A stretch of DNA of 64,000 bases from Burkholderia thailandensis E264 (GTDB lineage Bacteria; Pseudomonadota; Gammaproteobacteria; Burkholderiales; Burkholderiaceae): the NCBI RefSeq assembly GCF_000012365.1, contig NC_007650.1, positions 1,612,001 to 1,676,000 on the forward strand, in the 5' to 3' direction. Both the position numbers and the translations under genes were made by a program. Numbering within the stretch: position 1 is the first letter of the stretch; each line of letters opens with the position of its first letter. The notes under the pieces are model-generated. The model ran no database searches. It was given only the letters and a program-made list of their open reading frames with translations, and was not told where the DNA came from. Shown in pieces: positions 30,762 to 40,430 of this stretch.

Positions 30762-32087
30762 TCAGGCCGCCTTCCCGCGCCGGTCGATCACCCGTCTCGC
30801 CTTGCCCGTCGCGCTCGTCGAGATCGCGCCCGCGGGCAGCACCGCGACGCCCGCCGACACGCCGACCATCGTCTTGATCCGATGCCGCAGCTCGTTCGCG
30901 AGCGCCGCGCGCGCGTCGTCCGACAGGCCCGCTTGCGCATCCGTGCGCAGTTCGGCCGCGACGTCGAGCCGATCCATATGCCCGTCGCGCGATACCGTCA
31001 GTTGATACTGACCGGATAGCTGCGGCAGCGCGACGACAAGCGCCTCGATCTGGCTCGGGAACACATTGACGCCGCGGATGATCAGCATGTCGTCCGAGCG
31101 CCCCGCGATCCGCGCGAGCCGGCGCATCGCGCGCGCGGTCGGCGGCAGCAGCGCGCTCAGGTCCCGCGTGCGGTAGCGGATCACGGGCAGCGCCTCCTTC
31201 GTGAGCGACGTGAACACGAGCTCGCCCTCGCTGCCGTCGGGCAGCACCTCGCCCGTCACCGGATCGACGATCTCCGGATAGAAGTGGTCCTCCCAGACGG
31301 TCGGCCCGTCCTTCGTGTCGACGCACTCGCACGCGACGCCCGGCCCGATCACCTCGGACAGCCCGTAGATGTCGAGCGCGTCGATGCCCGCGCGCGTCTC
31401 GACCTCGTCGCGCAGCGCCTGCGTCCACGGCTCCGCGCCGAAGATGCCGATCGCGAGCGACGACTCGGCCGGGTCCATCCCTTGCCGCGCCATCTCGTCG
31501 AGCAGATTCAGCATGTACGACGGGGTGACGAGGATGATCCGCGGTTCGAAATCGCGAATCAGCTGCACCTGCTTCTCGGTCTGCCCGCCCGACATCGGCA
31601 CGACCATGCAGCCGAGCCGCTCCGCGCCGTAGTGGATGCCGAGCCCGCCCGTGAAAAGCCCGTAACCGAACGCGTTGTGCAGCGTGTCGCCGGGCCGGCC
31701 GCCCGCCGCGCGGATCGAGCGCGCGGTCACGCTCGCCCACATGTCGATGTCGCGCGCGGTGTAGCCGACGACCGTCGGCCTGCCCGTCGTGCCGCTCGAC
31801 GCATGCACGCGCACGACCTGCTCGCGCGGCACCGCGAACAGGCCGAACGGATAGTTCTCGCGCAAGTCGTCTTTCGTCGAGAACGGAAACTTCGCGAGAT
31901 CGGCAAGCGTCTTCAGGTCGTCCGGACGCACGCCCGCCGCGTCGAAGCTGCGGCGGTAGTGCGGAACGTTCTCGTACGCGTGGCGCAGCGACCACTTCAG
32001 GCGCGAGAGCTGCAGCGCCCGCAGTTCGTCGCGGCTCGCGGTCTCGATCGGCTCGAGTGCGCCGGCCGGGTGGGACGGTCGTGTCAT
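30762..32087 (-). CDS. paaK: Phenylacetate-CoA ligase
   Basis: A 441-aa adenylate-forming enzyme that activates phenylacetate to phenylacetyl-CoA. Motifs are VHASSGTTGRPTVVGYTARD (ATP-binding P-loop, about residues 93-112), MSGGQTEKQVQLI, IYGLSEVIGPGVACEC, and the C-terminal RGVNVFPSQIEALV. Length and motifs agree with PaaK. GGAGGAGCG precedes the ATG. A TetR-type operator at 32143-32168 lies upstream. No other paa genes are nearby, so this copy is separate from the paa cluster. Confidence 0.92.
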   Translation of the reverse strand: MTRPSHPAGALEPIETASRDELRALQLSRLKWSLRHAYENVPHYRRSFDAAGVRPDDLKTLADLAKFPFSTKDDLRENYPFGLFAVPREQVVRVHASSGTTGRPTVVGYTARDIDMWASVTARSIRAAGGRPGDTLHNAFGYGLFTGGLGIHYGAERLGCMVVPMSGGQTEKQVQLIRDFEPRIILVTPSYMLNLLDEMARQGMDPAESSLAIGIFGAEPWTQALRDEVETRAGIDALDIYGLSEVIGPGVACECVDTKDGPTVWEDHFYPEIVDPVTGEVLPDGSEGELVFTSLTKEALPVIRYRTRDLSALLPPTARAMRRLARIAGRSDDMLIIRGVNVFPSQIEALVVALPQLSGQYQLTVSRDGHMDRLDVAAELRTDAQAGLSDDARAALANELRHRIKTMVGVSAGVAVLPAGAISTSATGKARRVIDRRGKAA

Positions 32088-32142
32088 GGGGATCGCTCCT
32101 CCGGTGGAGTGATGTCGTTCTGTTTATATGGAGTCGCAATTT

Positions 32143-32168
32143 ATAAACCGACCAGTCGGTCGATTATA
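32143..32168. promoter_or_regulatory. TetR-type (PaaR-like) operator upstream of paaK
   Basis: ACCGACCAGTCGGT at 32147-32160 is a palindrome with 6-bp arms around CA, flanked by near-symmetric TATAAA and GATTATA. It resembles operators of TetR-family PaaR proteins that respond to phenylacetyl-CoA. It lies 60 bases upstream of paaK, where it could block transcription. Confidence 0.7.
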
Positions 32169-32355
32169 AATACTTTCCCGGTCCGCCCTGCAAAGATCCT
32201 TTACCGTTCCCGCAACCATCGGCGGCATCGCGACGGCGTTTTTCCGCTCGGCCGCCGCCCGCCCGTCGAGGCGCCGCACGGCCGCGCCCCGGATTTCGGT
32301 GCCGGACCGCCTGTTAGAATCGCTGCTCGCGCCCTGCCACGACCAAGGACACTCC

Positions 32356-33444
32356 ATGCCGATCTCTTCGCCCGCCCTTCCGCGCTGGACGCTCGCCGCC
32401 CCGCTCGCCGCCTGGCTGGTGCTCGCGCTGTCGCGCGTCGTGCCGGCCGAAGGCATCGTCATCGCATTCGTCGCGGCCGCGCTCGCGGGCGCCGTGTTCT
32501 CCGCCGTTCACCACGCCGAAGTCGTCGCGCACCGCGTCGGCGAGCCGTTCGGCACGCTCGTGCTCGCGATCGCCGTCACCGTGATCGAGGTCGCGCTGAT
32601 CGTATCGGTGATGCTGTCGGCCGGTCCCGAGAAAGCGGGGCTTGCGCGCGACACAGTGTTCGCCGCGGTGATGATCGTCTGCAACGGGATCGTCGGGCTG
32701 TGCCTGCTCGTCGGCGGCTGGAGGCACGGCGAGCAGGATTTCCAGGGGCGCGGCGCGACGAAGGCGCTCGCGGTGCTCGCGTCGCTGTCGGTGCTCTCGC
32801 TCGTGATGCCGAACTATCTGAGCGCCGCGCCCGGCCCGAGGCTGTCGACGTCGCAGCTCGCGTTCGCCGGCGTGTCGTCGCTCGTGCTGTACGGCGTGTT
32901 CGTGTTCGTGCAGACGGTTCGCCACCGCGACTACTTCCTGATCGACGGCAGCAACGCCGACGAATCCGTCCACGCGGTGCCGCCGAGCGGCCGCACCACG
33001 CTCGTCAGCATCGTGTCCCTGTTCGTGAGCCTCGTCGCGGTCGTGCTGCTCGCGAAACTGCTGTCGCCCGCGGTCGAGCGCACGGTGTTGCGGCTCGGCG
33101 CGCCCGAGGCGGCCGTTGGCATCGTGATCGCCGCGCTCGTGCTGCTGCCGGAGGGGCTCGCCGCCGTCGGCGCGGCGCGCGCGAACCGGCTGCAAACGAG
33201 CATGAATCTCGCGCTCGGCTCCGCGCTCGCGAGCATCGGCCTCACGATTCCGACCGTCGCCGCCGTGTTCATCTGGACGGGCAATCCGCTCACGCTCGGC
33301 ATCGGCGGAATGGAGACGGTGCTGCTGTCGCTCACGCTGCTCGTCAGCACGCTCACGCTCAGCATGGGACGCACGACGGTGCTGCACGGCGTCGTCCATC
33401 TGTCGCTGTTCGCCGCGTATCTGTTCCTGTCCGTCACGCACTGA
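32356..33444 (+). CDS. ChaA-type cation/proton antiporter
   Basis: A 362-aa membrane protein with about 11 hydrophobic segments and the two alpha-repeat-like regions of the cation/Ca exchanger superfamily: GTLVLAIAVTVIEVALIVSVML (about residues 78-99) and IVIAALVLLPEGLAAVGAARAN (about 258-279). Both include the acidic residue central to transport. ChaA proteins exchange Ca2+, Na+ or K+ for protons at the inner membrane. The start at 32356 is directly downstream of a purine-rich AAGGA. It is divergent from paaK. Confidence 0.87.
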   Translation: MPISSPALPRWTLAAPLAAWLVLALSRVVPAEGIVIAFVAAALAGAVFSAVHHAEVVAHRVGEPFGTLVLAIAVTVIEVALIVSVMLSAGPEKAGLARDTVFAAVMIVCNGIVGLCLLVGGWRHGEQDFQGRGATKALAVLASLSVLSLVMPNYLSAAPGPRLSTSQLAFAGVSSLVLYGVFVFVQTVRHRDYFLIDGSNADESVHAVPPSGRTTLVSIVSLFVSLVAVVLLAKLLSPAVERTVLRLGAPEAAVGIVIAALVLLPEGLAAVGAARANRLQTSMNLALGSALASIGLTIPTVAAVFIWTGNPLTLGIGGMETVLLSLTLLVSTLTLSMGRTTVLHGVVHLSLFAAYLFLSVTH

Positions 33445-33558
33445 CCCCGCGCCGCCGCCGCGCGCTCCCGCACCGCGCGCGTCGCCGTGCGCCCGGACGG
33501 CGCGGCGCGCGGCCCATCGCCCGACATCGCGCATCGCGATGCGCGGCGCGTCCCGCCG

Positions 33559-34527
33559 TTACGCGACCTCGCGCAACGCGTTGCCCGCGCCGCCGTTCAG
33601 CCGGTTGAGCTCCCTCAGATCGTTTTCGAGCGCCGGCGCGAGCGTCGTGCGCAGATGGTCGAGGAACGTGCGGATCTTCGCGTCGAGATAGCGGCGCGTC
33701 GCGTAGACCGCGTACACGCTCAGCGTGTCGAGCCGATAGTTCGGCAGCACGCGCACGAGCCGCCCTTCGCGGATGTCGTCGAGCGCCGTGTACAGCGCGA
33801 TCGAGCCGATCCCGCGCCCCGCGCGCACCGCCACCGACAGCGCGTCCGGCACGTTCGCCTGGAACGGTGCGGGCGGCAGCGCGTAGACGGTCTCCTCCCC
33901 GTCGTCGCGCTCGAGCCGCCACTCGCCGCCCGGCGACGCCGGCGTGTCGAGCCGCAGGCACACGTGCTTCGCGAGATCCTCGGGCGTCGTCGGCGTGCCG
34001 TGCCGGGCGAGATACTCGCGCGACGCGACGAGCACGCTGCAGCTCGTCCCGCAGGTCTGCGCGACGTAGCCCGAATCGGGCAGATGCGACGCCGACACGA
34101 TCGACACGTCGTAACCCTCCTCGACGAGATTCGGCATGCGCTGCGCGAGCGTGAGTTCGACCGACACGTCCGGATTGTCTTCCTGATAGCGGACGATCGA
34201 CGACACCACGTGGCTCTGCCCGAGCCCCGTCATCGCATGGATGCGCAGCTTGCCGCTCGGCCGCAGCAGCGCGTTGCGCGCCTCGGCGTTCGCGTAGTCG
34301 ATCTCGGCGAGGATCGACTTCGCGCGTTCGAAGTAGCGCTGGCCGCTTTCGGTCAGGCCGAGGTGACGGGTCGTGCGGTGCAGAAGGCGCGTCTGCACGT
34401 GCGCTTCGAGATTCGAAACGGCGCGCGACACCTGGGCCGTGGTCGCGTCGATTTCCTTCGCGACCGCTGTGAAACTGCCGGCTTCGACGACGCGCACGAA
34501 CAGGCGCATGTTATCGAGCATGTCCAT
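33559..34527 (-). CDS. LysR-family transcriptional regulator
   Basis: A 322-aa LysR protein. The N-terminal winged helix is MRLFVRVVEAGSFTAVAKEI with TTAQVSRAVSNLEAHVQTRLLHRTTRHL, followed by the effector domain from about residue 90 (GKLRIHAMTGLGQSHVVSSI). It is divergent from the HPP-CBS gene at 34801, with a 270-base gap, and may regulate it or itself. Start MDMLDN at 34527 fits; a second ATG two codons later is possible. Effector unknown. Confidence 0.88.
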   Translation of the reverse strand: MDMLDNMRLFVRVVEAGSFTAVAKEIDATTAQVSRAVSNLEAHVQTRLLHRTTRHLGLTESGQRYFERAKSILAEIDYANAEARNALLRPSGKLRIHAMTGLGQSHVVSSIVRYQEDNPDVSVELTLAQRMPNLVEEGYDVSIVSASHLPDSGYVAQTCGTSCSVLVASREYLARHGTPTTPEDLAKHVCLRLDTPASPGGEWRLERDDGEETVYALPPAPFQANVPDALSVAVRAGRGIGSIALYTALDDIREGRLVRVLPNYRLDTLSVYAVYATRRYLDAKIRTFLDHLRTTLAPALENDLRELNRLNGGAGNALREVA

Positions 34528-34789
34528 GGGATGGGCTTCGGGAATGAATGGGGAACGATGGCCGGCGGGATGCGGCGCTTGCCGCGATGCGCGGCCGGGG
34601 GCGGCTGATCGACCGGATGCGCGGGCCATGGGGCAGGCTGGAGGCGGGCATCGCGGGCGGCAAATTATGTGATTCGTCGAGATCAGAACGGGCGAATTGT
34701 ACGCCGATGCGCGCCGGCGCGCGCTCTCGCGCGCATTTTTCGCATCCTGAAATGCCGACGGCCGGCCGCGCCATCCGCGGGGCCGGCAA

Positions 34790-34812
34790 TTTATATCACA
34801 ATGACATATAAT
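34790..34812. promoter_or_regulatory. MarR-type operator and -10 at the HPP-CBS gene start
   Basis: TATATCACAATGACATATA is a palindrome (TATAT...ATATA arms) that contains the ATG at 34801. TATAAT occupies 34807-34812. ATCACAAT is shared with the operator at 36131-36153 upstream of the MarR gene. If TATAAT is the -10, translation must start downstream of 34801. Confidence 0.5.
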
Positions 34813-36051
34813 TTCGGGCTTGTCGCGCGACCGATCGGCGCACCCCTCCATTTACGTTACGGCAGTCCGACCTTGTCCTCGTCCCTCGCGTTTCGTCACC
34901 GCCTCGTTCACTGGCTCCTGCGCTTCGTCCCGATCCCGGTCACGCTCAGCCTGCGCGAACGGCTGCGCTCGTGCGCGGGCGCGCTCGTCGGCATCGGCTG
35001 CGTCGGCGTGACGATGCGCGCGCTGCCGGGCATTCCGGGCGACGTGCCGCTCCTCGTCGCGCCGATGGGCGCCTCGGCCGTGCTGCTGTTCGCGGTGCCG
35101 GCAAGCCCGCTCGCGCAGCCGTGGTCGCTGATCGGCGGCAACCTCGTCGCGGCGACGGTCGGCGTCGCGTGCGCGCAGTGGATCGCCGATCCCGTGCTCG
35201 CCGCGTCGGTCGCGATCGCGGGCGCGATCGGCGCGATGTTCGCGCTGCGCTGCGTGCATCCGCCGTCGGGCGCGGTCGCGCTGACGGCGGTCGTCGGCGG
35301 CCCGGCCGTGCACGCGCTCGGCTTTCGCTTCGTCGTCGAGCCGATCGCGCTGCAATCGGCGGCCCTTCTCGGCGCGGCGCTCGCCTACCACGCGCTCACC
35401 GGCCACCGCTATCCGCACGGCGGCGCGCGGCCGCAGGCCGACGCGAGCGCGAACGTCACGGCCGCGCCGCAGCACGCGCGCTTCCTGCGCGCCGATCTCG
35501 AAGCGGCGCTGAAAAACCGCAGCGAATGGCTCGACGTCGCGCCCGAGGATCTCGAATCGCTGCTGCGCGAAACCGAGCTGCGCGCGTACGCGCGCACGTT
35601 CGACGAACTGTCGTGCGCCGACATCATGTCGCGCCACCCGATCAGCATCGCGCCCGACACGCCGCTGCCCGCCGCGATGACGCTGCTCGACCGGCACCGG
35701 ATCAAGGCGCTGCCGGTCGTCGACGCGAATGCGCGCGTCGTCGGCATCGTCACGCGCGCGGACCTGTCGAAGGCCGCGCCTTACGCGACGCCGGGCTTCC
35801 TGCGCGGCCTGTCCGCGCGGCTGCCGCGCTCGCTCGTCGGCCCGGCGTTCGTCGCGCGGGCCGTGATGAGCACGCGCGTGCACACGGTGCGCCCGGCAAC
35901 GCCGATCGCCGAGCTCGTGCCGCTCTTCGCCGATCACGGCCACCACCACATCCCGGTCGTCGACGCGGAGCACAGGCTCGCCGGCATCGTCACGCAGGCG
36001 GACCTGATCGCCGGGCTCTACCGGCAGTCGCAGGTGCGGCTCGCCGCCTGA
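34801..36051 (+). CDS. HPP-family membrane protein fused to two CBS domains
   Basis: A 416-aa protein if started at 34801. The N-terminal HPP domain has four helices (LVGIGCVGVTMRALPGIPGD, VAPMGASAVLLFAVPASPLAQPW) and the family signature CVHPPSGAVAL; HPP proteins transport nitrite or related anions in some plants and cyanobacteria. The C-terminal half has two CBS motifs: SCADIMSRHPISIAPDTPLP with GIVTRADL, and VARAVMSTRVHTVRPATPIA with GIVTQADL, likely adenosyl-nucleotide sensing. A promoter element overlaps the ATG, so the true start may be TTG at 34873 (LSSSLAFRHR). Confidence 0.85.
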   Translation: MTYNFGLVARPIGAPLHLRYGSPTLSSSLAFRHRLVHWLLRFVPIPVTLSLRERLRSCAGALVGIGCVGVTMRALPGIPGDVPLLVAPMGASAVLLFAVPASPLAQPWSLIGGNLVAATVGVACAQWIADPVLAASVAIAGAIGAMFALRCVHPPSGAVALTAVVGGPAVHALGFRFVVEPIALQSAALLGAALAYHALTGHRYPHGGARPQADASANVTAAPQHARFLRADLEAALKNRSEWLDVAPEDLESLLRETELRAYARTFDELSCADIMSRHPISIAPDTPLPAAMTLLDRHRIKALPVVDANARVVGIVTRADLSKAAPYATPGFLRGLSARLPRSLVGPAFVARAVMSTRVHTVRPATPIAELVPLFADHGHHHIPVVDAEHRLAGIVTQADLIAGLYRQSQVRLAA

Positions 36052-36130
36052 TCGGCGCGGAATCGACGCGGAAACGCCGGGGCGGAAAAGGACTCGACAC
36101 CCTGAATCCGGGCATGCCGAGCGCCGCTCA

Positions 36131-36153
36131 AATACATCACAATATGATATATT
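36131..36153. promoter_or_regulatory. MarR-type operator upstream of the MarR gene
   Basis: AATACATCA and TGATATATT are 9-bp inverted arms (one mismatch) around CAATA, 30 bases upstream of the MarR start codon. It is probably the autoregulatory site. It shares ATCACAAT with the site at 34790-34812. Confidence 0.65.
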
Positions 36154-36182
36154 TCGCTCTTTTCGATCACGTTGGAACGTCG

Positions 36183-36596
36183 ATGACGAAACCGGCACGC
36201 GAACTGCGCAAGACAGATTTCGAACAGCTTTCCGAATTCCGCTATCAGATGCGGCGCTTCGAGCGCTTCTCCGAGCGGGCCGCGCAAAGCGAGGGCATCA
36301 CGCCGCTGCAATACCTGCTGCTGCTGCACATCAAGGGCTATCCGCAGCGCGACTGGGCGACGGTGGGCGAGCTCGCCGAGCGGCTGCAGGCGCAGCATCA
36401 CGGCGTCGTCGCGCTGGTGACGCGCTGCGAAGCGGTCGGCCTCGTGCGGCGCAGGCCGAGCGACACCGATCGCAGGCAAGTCGAAGTGCATCTGGAGACG
36501 GCCGGCGAGCGCGTGCTCGCGCGGCTCGCCGAGCTGCACCGCGCCGAGCTGAAATCGCTGCGCGGCGCGTTCCAGGTGCCGCAGATCGATTACTGA
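36183..36596 (+). CDS. MarR-family transcriptional regulator
   Basis: A 137-aa MarR protein: helix-turn-helix around VGELAERLQAQHHGVVALVTRCEA and wing VRRRPSDTDRRQVEVHLETAG, ending LRGAFQVPQIDY. Upstream a near-perfect 9-5-9 palindrome suggests autoregulation, and a related site sits at the start of the HPP-CBS gene. It lies 33 bases before the ClC channel gene in the same orientation, so regulator, channel and HPP protein may form one anion-related regulon. Effector unknown. Confidence 0.88.
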   Translation: MTKPARELRKTDFEQLSEFRYQMRRFERFSERAAQSEGITPLQYLLLLHIKGYPQRDWATVGELAERLQAQHHGVVALVTRCEAVGLVRRRPSDTDRRQVEVHLETAGERVLARLAELHRAELKSLRGAFQVPQIDY

Positions 36597-36629
36597 ACCG
36601 ATAAAACCACAAACGTCCCCCCCGACATC

Positions 36630-38486
36630 ATGAGCATCGCCGCCCCACACAAACGCGATTTCGCGTCGAACACACGACTGCCTCGCATCGCGCTCCTCGC
36701 GCTCGCGATCGGCGTGCTCAGCACGCTCGCCGCATTCGCGCTGCTGAGCCTCATCCATCTGTTCACGAACCTGTTCTTCTTCCAGCAATTCTCGTTCGCC
36801 GACCGCTCGCCCGCGCTGAACACGCTCGGGCCGTGGGCGGCCGCGGTGCCCGTCGCGGGCGGCGTCGTCGTCGGGCTGATCGCGCGCTTCGGGTCGGAGA
36901 AGATCCGCGGCCACGGAATTCCCGAAGCGATCGAGGCGATCCTGTTCGGCAAGAGCCGGATGTCGCCGAAGGTCGCGATATTGAAGCCGCTCGCATCGGG
37001 CATCGTGATCGGCAGCGGCGGGCCGTTCGGCGCCGAAGGCCCGATCATCATGACGGGCGGTGCGATCGGCTCGCTGATCGCGCAGTTCGTGAAGGTGACG
37101 GCGGCCGAGCGCAAGACGCTGCTCGTTGCCGGCGCGACGGCCGGGATGACCGCAGTGTTCGGCACGCCGGTGGCCGCCGTACTGCTCGCCGTCGAGTTGC
37201 TGCTGTTCGAGTGGCGGCCGCGCAGCTTCCTGCCGGTCGCGCTCGCGTGCGCGGTCGCGGGTTTCGCGCGCGCCGCGTTCTTCGGCGTCGGCCCGCTGTT
37301 TCCGGTCGAGACCGCGACGCCGACGGCCGCCGCGCTCGGCTCGTGCGCGCTGGCGGGCCTGCTGTCGGGCGCGCTCGCGTGCGGGCTGTCGGTCTCGCTC
37401 TACAAGACCGAGGACTGGTTCGGCAAGCTGCCCGTCCACTGGATGTGGTGGCCCGCGATCGGCGGCCTCGCGGTCGGGATCGGCGGGCTGATCGAGCCGC
37501 GTGCGCTCGGCGTCGGCTACGACGTGATCGGCGATCTGCTCCACGGCCACATCGTGCTGCAGATCGCGCTCGCGATTCTCGTCGTCAAGGCGGTGATCTG
37601 GGTGATCGCGCTCGGCTCGGGCACCTCGGGCGGCGTGCTCGCGCCGCTGCTGATGCTGGGCGCGGGGCTCGGCACGCTGCTCGGGCCCGTGCTGCCGGGC
37701 GGCGAGCCGGCGCTGTGGCCGCTCGTCTGCATGGCGGCCACGCTCGGCGCGACGCTCGGCGCGCCGCTCACCGCGATCGTGTTCGCGTTCGGCCTCACGC
37801 ACGACGCGAACGCGCTGCTGCCGCTCCTCACCGCGACGCTCGTCGCGCACGGCTTCGCGACCGTCGCGATGAAGCGCTCGATCATGACCGAGAAGATCGC
37901 GCGGCGCGGCTATCACATCTATCGCGAATACGGCGTCGATCCGCTCGAGCGCCATTACGTCGACGAAGTGATGACGCGCGACGCCGTGACGATCGACGCG
38001 GACCTGAGCGCCGACATCGTGCGCGCGCGCTACTTCGGGGCGACGCAGGCTCACCGCGCGTACCCGGTCGTGCGCGACGGCGTGCTGATCGGCATGCTCG
38101 ATCGCGCGACGCTCGATCGGGGCGCGGACGCGCACGGCGGCAATGCGCACGTCGGCGGCCGGCAAGCGGGCGTTGCGCAAGCGTCGCAGACGCAGGCGGC
38201 CGACGTGCGGGTCGCCGACATGCTGCCGCGCCGCGCCCCGCTCGTCGCGCTCGCCGACGAAACGTGCCGCCTCGTCGCGACCCGGCTTGCCCTGCATCAG
38301 CTCGAACGCCTGCCGGTCGTCGCCGACCCGGACACGATGCAACTCGTCGGCATCGTGTCGCGCAGCGATCTCGTGAAGCCGGCGCTCCACCACTTCGACG
38401 ACGAACACAAGCGCGAACGCTTTCGCCGCGCACGTCCGGCCGCGTTCGTCAAGCGCCGCTTCGCGCCGGCGCGCAAGACGGGCTGA
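36630..38486 (+). CDS. ClC-family chloride channel or transporter with C-terminal CBS domains
   Basis: A 618-aa protein. The ClC core of about 420 residues has IGSGGPFGAEGPIIMTGGAIGS (near residue 128; usual ClC proteins have GREGP), then LGSGTSGGVLAPLLMLGAGLG (near residue 329). A CBS pair follows (VDEVMTRDAVTIDADLSADI and DTMQLVGIVSRSDL). Whether it is a channel or a Cl-/H+ exchanger cannot be told; the gating glutamate position reads Ala in GAEGP, with Glu next to it. It follows the marR gene closely. Confidence 0.88.
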   Translation: MSIAAPHKRDFASNTRLPRIALLALAIGVLSTLAAFALLSLIHLFTNLFFFQQFSFADRSPALNTLGPWAAAVPVAGGVVVGLIARFGSEKIRGHGIPEAIEAILFGKSRMSPKVAILKPLASGIVIGSGGPFGAEGPIIMTGGAIGSLIAQFVKVTAAERKTLLVAGATAGMTAVFGTPVAAVLLAVELLLFEWRPRSFLPVALACAVAGFARAAFFGVGPLFPVETATPTAAALGSCALAGLLSGALACGLSVSLYKTEDWFGKLPVHWMWWPAIGGLAVGIGGLIEPRALGVGYDVIGDLLHGHIVLQIALAILVVKAVIWVIALGSGTSGGVLAPLLMLGAGLGTLLGPVLPGGEPALWPLVCMAATLGATLGAPLTAIVFAFGLTHDANALLPLLTATLVAHGFATVAMKRSIMTEKIARRGYHIYREYGVDPLERHYVDEVMTRDAVTIDADLSADIVRARYFGATQAHRAYPVVRDGVLIGMLDRATLDRGADAHGGNAHVGGRQAGVAQASQTQAADVRVADMLPRRAPLVALADETCRLVATRLALHQLERLPVVADPDTMQLVGIVSRSDLVKPALHHFDDEHKRERFRRARPAAFVKRRFAPARKTG

Positions 38487-39005
38487 GCGGCGCGCGGCGG
38501 CCGGCCCCGCCGGCGCGCGCTGTCGAGACCGCGCGCGACCCGCCTGGGCCCGGCACGCTGCGCGCCCGCGCCGCCGGTTGCAACGTCGCCTTCTTTTGTT
38601 TTGAAGCGGAATACTGAGCCGAAGAACGGATCGCATGTGCGTCGAGGCTGACCGAGCTTGACACCGCCGCCGATGGCGCGGGTTCGCAAGACGGCCTCCC
38701 GCGACGCGACGCCCGCGCCTCGCGACCGGAACCGGCCGCCCGATCCACGCCGCGCAGGGCGCACGCGCCTCGCGGGCCGTCACGCGGCCCTCGCCCGCTG
38801 GCCGTATGGTAAGCTCGCGCGGCAAGCCGAAGCCGGCCTGCCATGCCGGCCGCCGCACGGCCCGACGCGGCGCCACTGGCCACGGCCGTCCGGCCCCCGT
38901 GCCGCGGCGCTGCGTTCGAATCGCTCCGTGCGTCGCCCGTGCAAGCCGGAGCGCGCGTTGCGCCGAGCCGGAGCGCCGGCAACCGAAGTCGTGCCCCTCA
39001 TTCTC
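38487..39005. other. Intergenic stretch with no supported gene
   Basis: About 520 bases of GC-rich sequence between the ClC gene and the methyltransferase gene. Open frames on both strands look like composition artefacts. No clear terminator or promoter was seen. Confidence 0.5.
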
Positions 39006-40430
39006 ATGCAAGCATCCGATCCCGCCTCCGGCTACCTGAGCGACGTGACGTTCCCGGACCGCTTCCACCGCGAGCTGTCCCCCTCATGGCTCAATTATGT
39101 GAGCGTGCTCGGCGGCGCCCGCCCGAAGGCGCTTGACCGGCCGTTCCGCTACCTCGATCTCGGCTGCGGCTTCGCGCATTCGACCGTGATCAACGCCGCG
39201 GCGTTCGCGCACGCCGAATTCCACGCGTGCGACTTCAATCCGGCCCACATCGAAGCCGCCGAGCGACGCGCGACGCGGCTCGGCGCCGGCAACGTCGTGT
39301 TCCACGAAGCGAGCTTCGACGCGCTGCTCGACCGGGATTTGCCGCCGTTCGACTTCATCGTGATGCACGGCGTCTACAGCTGGGTCGGCTCGGACGTTCG
39401 GCACGCGATCCGGCAGTTGCTCTCGCGCCGGCTCGCCGACGGCGGGCTCGTCTATCTGAGCTACAACTGCCAGCCGGGCTGGTCGGCCGAGGCGCCGCTG
39501 CGCAAGCTGATGGTCGAGCTCGCGCAGGCCGCGCAGGGCGGCACCGAGGCCCGCACGGGCAGCGCGGTCGCCGCCATGCGGCAGCTCGGCACCCCGAGCC
39601 TGCGCTACTTCCGGGACAATCCGGCCGCCGCCGGCGCGCTGGCGGCGCTCGCCGACGCGCCGCTCGACTACGTCGCGCACGAGTTCATGAACGCGACGTG
39701 GAAGGTCCATTATTCGGTGGACGTCGGCGACGAAATGGCCGAAGCGGGCCTCGCTTACGTGGGCAGCGCGACGCTCGCCGACAATCATCCGATGCTGCTG
39801 ATCGACCGTCAGGCAGCCGACGCGATCGCGGCGCTGCCGAACGCGCGGCTGCGGCGTCTCGCGGAGGACTTCGCCGTCAATCGCCGCTTTCGCCGCGACG
39901 TGTTCTTGCGCGGCGCGGGCGAGCGCGTGGCGCCCGCCGAGGCGATCCGCCATCTCGACGAGATCGCGATCGGCTGCACGACCGATGTCGAACGGATCGA
40001 CACGCGCATGACGATTCCGCGCGGCGCGATCAGTTTTCAGCCCGACTTCATCGCCGATTTGCGCGCGCTGATGGGCCGCGGCGCGATGCGCATCGGCGAG
40101 ATCGTCGCCCGCCTCGGCGGAGAACGCCGCAACCCGCGCGAGATCCGGCAGAACCTGCTGTTCCTCGTCGCGAGCGGCGCCTTGACGCCGTTTGCGCAGC
40201 CGGGCGGCTATACGGAAACGGGCTCGCGGCGCGCGGCGAGCCCGGCCGCCGCGGCGGCGCTCGCGGCCGGCGCGCGCGAGGCGGCGCCCACGTTCGCGCC
40301 GTGCGAGCCGCTCGGCGGCGGCATCGCGGTGAGCGCCGACGAGGCGGCGAAGGCGCTGCGCTGGATCGCCGGCGACGCGGCGCCGCGCCCGGACCGGCTC
40401 GCGCGCGTCGGCGTGCTGCGCGGCGCGTGA
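39006..40430 (+). CDS. SAM-dependent methyltransferase with methyltransferase regulatory domain
   Basis: A 474-aa protein. The N-terminal class I methyltransferase has motif I RYLDLGCGFAHSTVINAAAF (about residues 47-66), then FHACDFNPAHIEAAERRATR, and FDFIVMHGVYSWVG at motif II. The C-terminal half resembles the methyltransferase regulatory domain (PF10119): LDYVAHEFMNATWKVHYSVD and DNHPMLLIDRQ. Such proteins are often near surface-glycan or peptide-modification genes. The next gene is an FkbM methyltransferase, so both may modify the same envelope molecule. The start is uncertain; a GTG at 38991 is possible. Confidence 0.8.
   Translation: MQASDPASGYLSDVTFPDRFHRELSPSWLNYVSVLGGARPKALDRPFRYLDLGCGFAHSTVINAAAFAHAEFHACDFNPAHIEAAERRATRLGAGNVVFHEASFDALLDRDLPPFDFIVMHGVYSWVGSDVRHAIRQLLSRRLADGGLVYLSYNCQPGWSAEAPLRKLMVELAQAAQGGTEARTGSAVAAMRQLGTPSLRYFRDNPAAAGALAALADAPLDYVAHEFMNATWKVHYSVDVGDEMAEAGLAYVGSATLADNHPMLLIDRQAADAIAALPNARLRRLAEDFAVNRRFRRDVFLRGAGERVAPAEAIRHLDEIAIGCTTDVERIDTRMTIPRGAISFQPDFIADLRALMGRGAMRIGEIVARLGGERRNPREIRQNLLFLVASGALTPFAQPGGYTETGSRRAASPAAAAALAAGAREAAPTFAPCEPLGGGIAVSADEAAKALRWIAGDAAPRPDRLARVGVLRGA

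Noticed and set aside
36018..39068. A minus-strand open frame of about 1,016 codons across marR and the ClC gene
   Set aside because: It opposes two well-supported genes and has the composition of a high-GC shadow frame.
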